This document shows positions 6,650-11,089 of a DNA stretch of 11,089 nucleotides, piece after piece. The DNA comes from an uncultured Nitrosotalea sp. (lineage in GTDB: Archaea > Thermoproteota > Nitrososphaeria > Nitrososphaerales > Nitrosopumilaceae), in contig CAMLDG010000006.1 of NCBI GenBank assembly GCA_946478655.1, positions 1 through 11,089 of the forward strand, in the 5' to 3' direction. The position numbers and the translations under genes are program-made. The notes below the pieces were generated by a model. That model was not told the origin of the DNA. It saw nothing but the letters and a program-made list of their open reading frames with translations, and ran no database searches. Each line of letters begins with the position of its first letter. Positions within the stretch are counted from its first letter, which is position 1.

Positions 6650-7042
6650 TTAGAACTCTTTTAGTTTTTTTGTTATGGTATAGCCTGCATAGCCTGCAAT
6701 TACTGATGCCACAAGTCCTGCAAAGATAGATGTGCTCTTTGCAAATGGCACGTTCTTTTGTAATTTGTAAACACTTGATGAAACTTTTTTTGCCGCAACT
6801 ATACCGCTTGTGATTCCAATTATAATTTCTGGAGCGTCTTTTACAAGATGACCCAGTGGATCTTTTCTTGGATCAACTTTATCCATGTGAACCAGATACT
6901 TGTCGTCATATTCTCTGATGTGTAGATTACCATAACGATACTGTTTTTTTGCACCATTTTTTTGACCCAGTACTGTCTCTTCTGCCCCTTCAAGCATAAA
7001 ATGGCGAACTTCTTTTGGGATCTCGATTTCATCCCATATCAT
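6650..7042 (-). CDS. Small protein with two C-terminal glycine-rich membrane helices
   Basis: This 130-aa protein has no recognised family. Residues 1-68 are soluble and charged (MIWDEIEIPKEVRHFMLEGA, then RYGNLHIREYDDKYLVHMDKVDPRKDP). Two glycine/alanine-rich hydrophobic helices follow at about 70-86 (APEIIIGITSGIVAAKK) and 104-123 (STSIFAGLVASVIAGYAGYT), ending in KKLKEF; both termini are predicted cytoplasmic. The ATG at 7042 lies about 26 nt from a TATA-like box, so the message is probably leaderless. Its TAA is immediately followed by the Shine-Dalgarno of the ABC1 kinase, making a two-gene operon. The context suggests a membrane partner or regulator of the kinase, which is inference only. 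Confidence 0.8.
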   Translation of the reverse strand: MIWDEIEIPKEVRHFMLEGAEETVLGQKNGAKKQYRYGNLHIREYDDKYLVHMDKVDPRKDPLGHLVKDAPEIIIGITSGIVAAKKVSSSVYKLQKNVPFAKSTSIFAGLVASVIAGYAGYTITKKLKEF

Positions 7043-7064
7043 GTCTAAAAAAATGCCTTTGCTG

Positions 7065-7072
7065 TAAATATA
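7065..7072 (-). promoter_or_regulatory. TATA-like box for the small membrane protein/ABC1 kinase operon
   Basis: The minus strand reads TATATTTA, centred about 26 nt before the ATG at 7042. It begins only a few bases beyond the stop codon of the preceding gene (stop at 7076-7078), so the promoter occupies nearly all of the 33-nt gap and the kinase pair can be expressed separately from the ABC operon. Confidence 0.6.
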
Positions 7073-7075
7073 CCC

Positions 7076-8734
7076 TTAGCTTGATTCTTCGACTTTCTTT
7101 TCAAGTACAATCTTTTTCTTTCGTACCTTGAATACGATACCGCCTATTCCTGCTGCAATTGCTACAAGTATGATGATTTGGAGTTGGCTTGCGTTTGCGC
7201 TGTCATTTGATTGTACCTGAGGTGCTCCAAATGATACAGTATCAATTTCTGTTATGGTATGCTGCTGCAACAAGGTATCCTTCCATGTCAGTGTAACCTG
7301 GACTTTTTGGTCACCTGATGGTGGGGAATCATAACTTAGTGGAATGTTAAATGGAACTGGTGCATCAATGTCAATGTCTCCAATATACTGGCTTGACTTT
7401 TTGATTGCTTGACTATCCAGAGGCATCACAGTCACTTGGCCAAATACTGCCTTGACATTTCCTTGGTTGAGAACATCTCCAGTTATCATCTTCTGGCCTG
7501 CAATCTCTGTTAGGCCAATGTCATGAACTGAGATGTCAATTACTCCCCTGATGTAGGTTGCAAAGTTTTGTTTCTCAATTACAGTTGCACCGTCCTTTGT
7601 ATATTGTACATCAACTTCATAATCTACTGCCTGGCCCTCGATGCTCTTATCTGCAAATACTGGAATTACAAGGTCGGTCTTTTCAAGTGGGTTTATTTCT
7701 TTTATGAACCACTTGTTGTCTTGTAATATCTTCAAGCTGTTAGAGTTTGGTGTGATTGAAATCGATATATCAGATATCTTTGATGGAGACAAGTTTTCAA
7801 TTCCTAGTGTTAGGTTTTGCATGACTGCAGTCAAAAGATATGGCGGAGATGACAATTTTATTATCGATACAGAACTTGTTGGTCCAACAATAAAGTCCAC
7901 AGTTCTTGTTGTTGTAACTTGGTTTCCTTGCCCGTCAAAATATGTCACAGTAAATGGTGCATGGATTGTCTGGCCTGCAACACTTTGTGGGATAAATGTC
8001 TGGATTGTAAATGTGTTTGACGAACCAGGCTGGACTGTTCCTACCTTCCAGTGATTCTGGTCAAGCACAATTCCTTGTAGGTTGTTTGTGCTAGAGGTAG
8101 TACTACCGCTATTTTGATCTCTTTGAATTACAACATCGACGTCATTTAGCGGTGCAGTTCCGGCATCAGATATCTGGATTGTTATTTCATTATTTGATGC
8201 AGGATTCAAGAATGGATTTGCTGCCTTGAGGTTTATCACACTCTTTCCTGTAACTTTGAAATTAAAGTCAAGAAATGCAGTACGTTCTCCATTTTCTCGC
8301 ACTCTTGAATATGTAACCTTGACCGTACCTGAATAGTCATGGATGTTGATTGTCTTGTCGACATTTACAAAGAATGTAAGCGTAAAGGACTGGCCTGCAG
8401 TTGCAGTCTGGGTGTTGTCTGCCTGGATGAGTCCATTGTTTGAGACAGCACCTGAAAATCCTGCTGGCAAGCTAAGTAGACCTTGTATTCCCGAGATGTC
8501 TTCTGTGCCAACGTTTGATAGTACAATTGTTAATGGAACATTCTTGTCACCTGGCTCTGCTTCGATCTTTTGTCCTGCAGGACCAAAGTATGCATCAAGA
8601 AGTTTTACATCATTGAATCCATGCTCAAAGGGTGACTCACCTGGTGCAAGGTGCTCAGCAGTCTGGGCATAGCTTGGAAGTATAATCTGTCCTACAGACA
8701 ATAGTACTAGAAGAAGAATACTTTTGTATATCAT
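7076..8734 (-). CDS. COG1361-type S-layer-like exported protein with C-terminal membrane anchor
   Basis: This 552-aa protein begins with a signal peptide (MIYKSILLLVLLSVGQIIL, likely cleaved after PSYA near residue 23). It continues with several repeated immunoglobulin-like or NEW3-like beta domains, recognisable from segments such as VPLTIVLSNVGTEDISGIQG, EITIQISDAGTAPLNDVDVV and LTLGIENLSPSKISDISISI. It ends with one transmembrane helix at about 518-535 (LQIIILVAIAAGIGGIVF) and a basic cytoplasmic tail KVRKKK. The large middle is therefore extracytoplasmic, with several N-x-S/T sequons. Proteins of this class often accompany ABC exporters in archaea. The ATG overlaps the ATPase stop by 4 nt (ATGA), with GGAGG 10 nt upstream, so the two are co-translated. 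It may be the periplasm-like adaptor or substrate-binding part of the exporter; that is inference. Confidence 0.85.
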   Translation of the reverse strand: MIYKSILLLVLLSVGQIILPSYAQTAEHLAPGESPFEHGFNDVKLLDAYFGPAGQKIEAEPGDKNVPLTIVLSNVGTEDISGIQGLLSLPAGFSGAVSNNGLIQADNTQTATAGQSFTLTFFVNVDKTINIHDYSGTVKVTYSRVRENGERTAFLDFNFKVTGKSVINLKAANPFLNPASNNEITIQISDAGTAPLNDVDVVIQRDQNSGSTTSSTNNLQGIVLDQNHWKVGTVQPGSSNTFTIQTFIPQSVAGQTIHAPFTVTYFDGQGNQVTTTRTVDFIVGPTSSVSIIKLSSPPYLLTAVMQNLTLGIENLSPSKISDISISITPNSNSLKILQDNKWFIKEINPLEKTDLVIPVFADKSIEGQAVDYEVDVQYTKDGATVIEKQNFATYIRGVIDISVHDIGLTEIAGQKMITGDVLNQGNVKAVFGQVTVMPLDSQAIKKSSQYIGDIDIDAPVPFNIPLSYDSPPSGDQKVQVTLTWKDTLLQQHTITEIDTVSFGAPQVQSNDSANASQLQIIILVAIAAGIGGIVFKVRKKKIVLEKKVEESS

Positions 8735-9429
8735 GTCAGATTTGCCTCCATCTCTTCTTTTAAAATTCGGCCATCTTTTATTGTTACTACTTTATCCACC
8801 TCGCCGAACTGGTGTCTGTCGTGTGTCACAATGATAAATGTCTGGTATAGTTTTCTGTTTAGAGATTTTAGTAGCTGTACCGTAGTTTCAGCAGATACTG
8901 AATCTAGGTTTCCTGTAGGCTCGTCTGCAAGCACTATAGCTGGTTTTGCAATCAATGCCCTTGTGATTGCTACTCTTTGTGCCTGTCCACCAGATATTTG
9001 GTTTCCAAACTTGTGCATCTGGTTTTCTAGTCCGACTGTTTTAAGTAACGTCTTTGCCTCGTCTGAAGAATTTTGTATGGTACCCTGAATCTTTCTTGGC
9101 AGTGTAACGTTTTCAAGAACTGTAAGATCTGTCAAGAGATTTGAAAATTGGAATATGAATCCAAGTTTTGAGTTTCTAAATGCAGAAAGTTGGTTGTCAC
9201 TGAGCTCTGACGTGTCCACGCCATCAATTATTACCTTGCCCCGTGTTGGCCTGTCAAGCAGTCCAATCATGTTAAGCAATGTGGACTTGCCAGAGCCTGA
9301 GCTGCCTACAATTAGCATAAATTCTCCGCGCTTGACCTTAAATGAGAGATTTCTCAAGGCATAGACCTCGGTCTCTCCCTGTCCGTACACCTTGTCGATG
9401 TTTTGTACCTCTAATACGTAATCAGCCAA
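8731..9429 (-). CDS. ABC transporter ATP-binding protein, LolD/MacB type
   Basis: This 232-aa cytosolic ATPase powers the adjacent FtsX-type permease. It shows Walker A GSSGSGKST (42-50), Q-loop Q94 in FIFQFSNLL, signature ISGGQAQRVA (145-154, with A in place of the more usual Q or M), Walker B IVLADEPTGNLD (165-176, the long LolD/MacB form) and H-loop H203 in VTHDRH. The sequence matches the LolD/MacB/FtsE branch closely in length and motifs. The start is TTG, inside the last codons of the permease gene (8-nt overlap), supported by GGAGG 9 nt upstream. All catalytic residues are intact. The substrate cannot be read from the sequence. Confidence 0.95.
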   Translation of the reverse strand: MADYVLEVQNIDKVYGQGETEVYALRNLSFKVKRGEFMLIVGSSGSGKSTLLNMIGLLDRPTRGKVIIDGVDTSELSDNQLSAFRNSKLGFIFQFSNLLTDLTVLENVTLPRKIQGTIQNSSDEAKTLLKTVGLENQMHKFGNQISGGQAQRVAITRALIAKPAIVLADEPTGNLDSVSAETTVQLLKSLNRKLYQTFIIVTHDRHQFGEVDKVVTIKDGRILKEEMEANLT

Positions 9430-10618
9430 CTCTCATTGCCTCCACAGGCTCTAATTTCGTAGCCTTGTATGCCGGATAGATTGATGCTACGACTGCAAGT
9501 ACAAATGCCAGAATATCAGTCTGGATTATGCTTGTCCAGTTGTACTTTACCTCAAGTGCCAAGCTTCCCTGAAATGTCATGTGGGTCTCTTTTGCATATG
9601 CAGTATATGCTACTCCCATGACAGTCCCAAGTCCTGCACCAATGATACCAATTACCATTCCTTGAAATATGAAAACTAGCAGCACATCTTTTCTTTTTGC
9701 GCCAATTGCCCTCATTACACCAATGTCTCGAGTCTTGCTTGAAACCTGCATCATTTGTATGGTAACTACAGCAAATGCAGAAGACATCATTCCAAAATAT
9801 CCAACTAGATTAATTAATGCAATACCTGAACGAAAACCGCTAAGTGTCTGCTCTGCTGACTCTTCGATTGTCTGAGCTTTGAACTTGTCAGCAGTTGAAG
9901 GATATGCTGCAAGGAATAGATTCTTTACATCTACATCTTTTGTGGGATCGTTTAGTTTTACTATAATTGCTTGTGTTTCATGAGGTCTGTTTAAAATTTC
10001 TCGCAATGTATCGATATTCATTATGACACCATTGTCAAGACCTACTGAACCTGCTGTTGCAGTTATTCCAACTATGGTTAATCTTCGTAGAACATCATTT
10101 CCATACTGGTCTTTGAATTTTAGTTTTATTGTATCCCCTACTTTCGGTCCACCAAGATCTCTATCTACCATTGCTCCAACTACCACTGAATCTCGGTATG
10201 ATACATACTGACCACCAGCACCGACAGTCTGATACATTGTAGATGCTTCTCTGTCAAGAACTGGATCAACTCCAATAACTGGCACAGAATAATCACGAAT
10301 TATTTTTCCATTTACTGTTGCATTAATTGAAGCAGCAGACTCGATTCTTGGAGCAGCGGCCTGGACATATGGAATTCTTTCAAGCCAGTTTACCAGGACA
10401 AAATCAGATTTTGTGATAAAGTTCTCTTGTCGTGTAATGTATACATGTCCGAATCGATAGTTTATCTGATCACGGACAATTGCATCGTATAATCCCTGGA
10501 AGATAACAGAATTTACTTGTACCACAAGTATGGCAATTGCAACTGCAAGGCTTGCGGCAATGAGGCTACCTTTTCTCCTTGTGATGAATCTAATGCCAAT
10601 CTGTGCGCGATAATCCAA
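9422..10618 (-). CDS. MacB/LolE-like ABC transporter permease, FtsX family
   Basis: This 398-aa membrane protein has the standard one-plus-three topology: helix 1 at about 17-41 (SLIAASLAVAIAILVVQVN), an extracytoplasmic MacB-PCD-like domain of about 220 residues, then helices at about 266-294, 312-341 and 364-384. The coupling segment SKTRDIGVMRAIGAKRKDV between helices 2 and 3 and the C-terminal LEPVEAMRVG are hallmarks of the family. MacB/LolE-type proteins transmit mechanical force from the ATPase to extracytoplasmic partners and do not form a classical channel. The start is TTG; no other start lies in frame before the upstream stop at 10640, and a TATA-like box is correctly placed for a leaderless message. 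It is the first gene of the exporter operon and diverges from the Lrp-like regulator. Confidence 0.92.
   Translation of the reverse strand: MDYRAQIGIRFITRRKGSLIAASLAVAIAILVVQVNSVIFQGLYDAIVRDQINYRFGHVYITRQENFITKSDFVLVNWLERIPYVQAAAPRIESAASINATVNGKIIRDYSVPVIGVDPVLDREASTMYQTVGAGGQYVSYRDSVVVGAMVDRDLGGPKVGDTIKLKFKDQYGNDVLRRLTIVGITATAGSVGLDNGVIMNIDTLREILNRPHETQAIIVKLNDPTKDVDVKNLFLAAYPSTADKFKAQTIEESAEQTLSGFRSGIALINLVGYFGMMSSAFAVVTIQMMQVSSKTRDIGVMRAIGAKRKDVLLVFIFQGMVIGIIGAGLGTVMGVAYTAYAKETHMTFQGSLALEVKYNWTSIIQTDILAFVLAVVASIYPAYKATKLEPVEAMRVG
9439..9443 (-). promoter_or_regulatory. Shine-Dalgarno supporting the TTG start of the ATPase gene
   Basis: GGAGG on the minus strand lies within the permease coding sequence, nine bases before TTG at 9429. 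It supports a TTG start and translational coupling to the permease. Confidence 0.55.
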
Positions 10619-10640
10619 TAGACGATCATAATTAGTCTGT

Positions 10641-10648
10641 TATTTAAT
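10641..10648 (-). promoter_or_regulatory. TATA-like box for the exporter operon
   Basis: The minus strand reads ATTAAATA, centred about 26 nt before the TTG start at 10618. This supports the TTG start and a leaderless transcript for permease-ATPase-COG1361 protein. Confidence 0.55.
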
Positions 10649-10656
10649 GTTTTAGA

Positions 10657-10670
10657 GGTATATACTTACC
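10657..10670. promoter_or_regulatory. Candidate operator between exporter operon and Lrp-like gene
   Basis: GGTATATACTTACC has GGTA/TACC ends around a six-base centre and also contains the perfect 8-bp palindrome GTATATAC. It lies just upstream of the exporter TATA-like box, where an activator or repressor could act. Such short A+T-rich palindromes also occur by chance, so the assignment is tentative. Confidence 0.25.
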
Positions 10671-10735
10671 ATATTAGACAATTATAAATAATACATGTTC
10701 AATTTGATATGATTGATGGGGTAAGTGTATAAGAA

Positions 10736-11089
10736 ATGGACAAATTAGACATTGAAATTCTCTCACATCTTCTTAACAACTGCAGAAAACCTGACAGGCA
10801 GATAGGCCAAGAGATTGGCATTTCCGGTGTTTCGGTAAAATCAAGAATAAAAAAAATGCTTGAGAAAAAAATTATCCAGGATTTTGTGCTAAAGATAGAG
10901 CCTCCTGTTCTTGGATACAGCGTTTTGTACTTTGTTGTAACAGGAAAAGAGATCGATGAGATCATCAATCAAATAAAATTGGTAGGAGATCCATTCTTTG
11001 TGGTACCATGTGTTGGAGGTGTAACAGTATGCAGCATTGTAGTAAAAGAAGATCCTACACAAAAGATGGAGATTGCAAAAAACTTGCTC
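10736..11089 (+). CDS. Lrp/AsnC-type winged-helix transcriptional regulator, 3' end outside the window
   Basis: The frame runs from ATG 10736 through 118 codons to the right edge without a stop, so the C-terminus is missing. Residues about 1-45 form the Lrp-type helix-turn-helix (MDKLDIEILSHLLNNCRKPD, then RQIGQEIGISGVSVKSRIKK). A linker strand follows (MLEKKIIQDFVLKIEPPVLG), leading into an alpha/beta domain with YSVLYFVVTGKEIDEIINQI, FFVVPCVGGVTVCSIVV, as in ligand-sensing Lrp proteins. A stop codon lies two codons upstream in frame, so this start is secure. It diverges from the exporter operon across a 117-nt intergenic stretch, which suggests autoregulation or control of the exporter; neither can be confirmed here. 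Confidence 0.85.
   Translation, partial: MDKLDIEILSHLLNNCRKPDRQIGQEIGISGVSVKSRIKKMLEKKIIQDFVLKIEPPVLGYSVLYFVVTGKEIDEIINQIKLVGDPFFVVPCVGGVTVCSIVVKEDPTQKMEIAKNLL

Noticed and set aside
7641..8054. 137-codon plus-strand open frame within the COG1361 gene
   Set aside because: It lies wholly inside a long minus-strand gene with signal peptide, repeated domains and anchor. The plus frame shows no promoter, ribosome site or domain.
1155..8400. Recurrent GGCCTGCA-like octamer in several genes, considered as a dispersed repeat or uptake-type signal
   Set aside because: Most copies read as Ala-Gly-Gln or Gly-Tyr-Ala-Gly codons on the minus strand and vary at the edges. Codon preference explains them without a special signal.
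10699..10968. Minus-strand open frame across the Lrp-like gene
   Set aside because: The plus-strand frame over the same bases encodes a clear Lrp-type helix-turn-helix protein and runs off the window. The minus frame has no recognisable domain and is a shadow.
5..11089. CRISPR array, insertion sequence, tRNA or prophage genes
   Set aside because: No regularly spaced direct repeats, transposase motifs, terminal inverted repeats, cloverleaf-like segments or phage structural genes were found. The window is filled by housekeeping-type and exporter genes.

Overview
The window looks like chromosomal DNA from an archaeon, most likely a member of the Nitrososphaerota (Thaumarchaeota, Nitrosopumilus/Nitrosotenuis-like). 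The reasons are a moderately A+T-rich, gene-dense layout, an archaeal-type UMP kinase, an Lrp/AsnC-type regulator, a COG1361 S-layer-like exported protein, archaeal TATA-like boxes about 26 nt before start codons, and several TTG starts. The taxon is inferred from gene content and style; no marker gene settles it.

Layout. Positions 1-1127 (+ strand) carry the 3' part of a probable winged-helix protein and a two-pass membrane protein. Positions 1131-2082 carry a membrane-anchored LEA14/WHy-type protein (-) and a small unknown protein (+), back to back with facing promoters. Positions 2069-4576 (-) form a tight nucleotide-metabolism operon: dTMP kinase, an HD-domain phosphohydrolase and UMP kinase. 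A small heat shock protein (4700-5083, +) diverges from it. Positions 5084-7042 (-) hold a 130-aa two-helix membrane protein and an ABC1/UbiB-family kinase, apparently translated from an AUU codon behind a perfect Shine-Dalgarno. Positions 7076-10618 (-) are an operon with overlapping genes: a MacB/LolE-like permease, a LolD-like ATPase and a 552-aa COG1361 exported, membrane-anchored protein. An Lrp-like regulator (10736 to the window end, +, incomplete) diverges from this operon.

How it works together. First genes of transcription units seem to be leaderless, with a TATA-like box about 26 nt upstream of the start codon. Internal operon genes mostly carry GGAGG or GGTGA 9-10 nt before the start. 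All three convergent gene pairs meet with a gap of 0-3 nt or a 14-nt overlap, so little or no separate terminator space exists there.

There is no CRISPR array, insertion sequence, tRNA, rRNA or prophage signature, and no gene-free stretch longer than about 125 nt. I see no clear-cut new defence or mobile system. The best leads are the permease/ATPase/COG1361 cassette with its divergent regulator, the AUU-started kinase coupled to a small membrane protein, and the HD enzyme placed between two pyrimidine nucleotide kinases.
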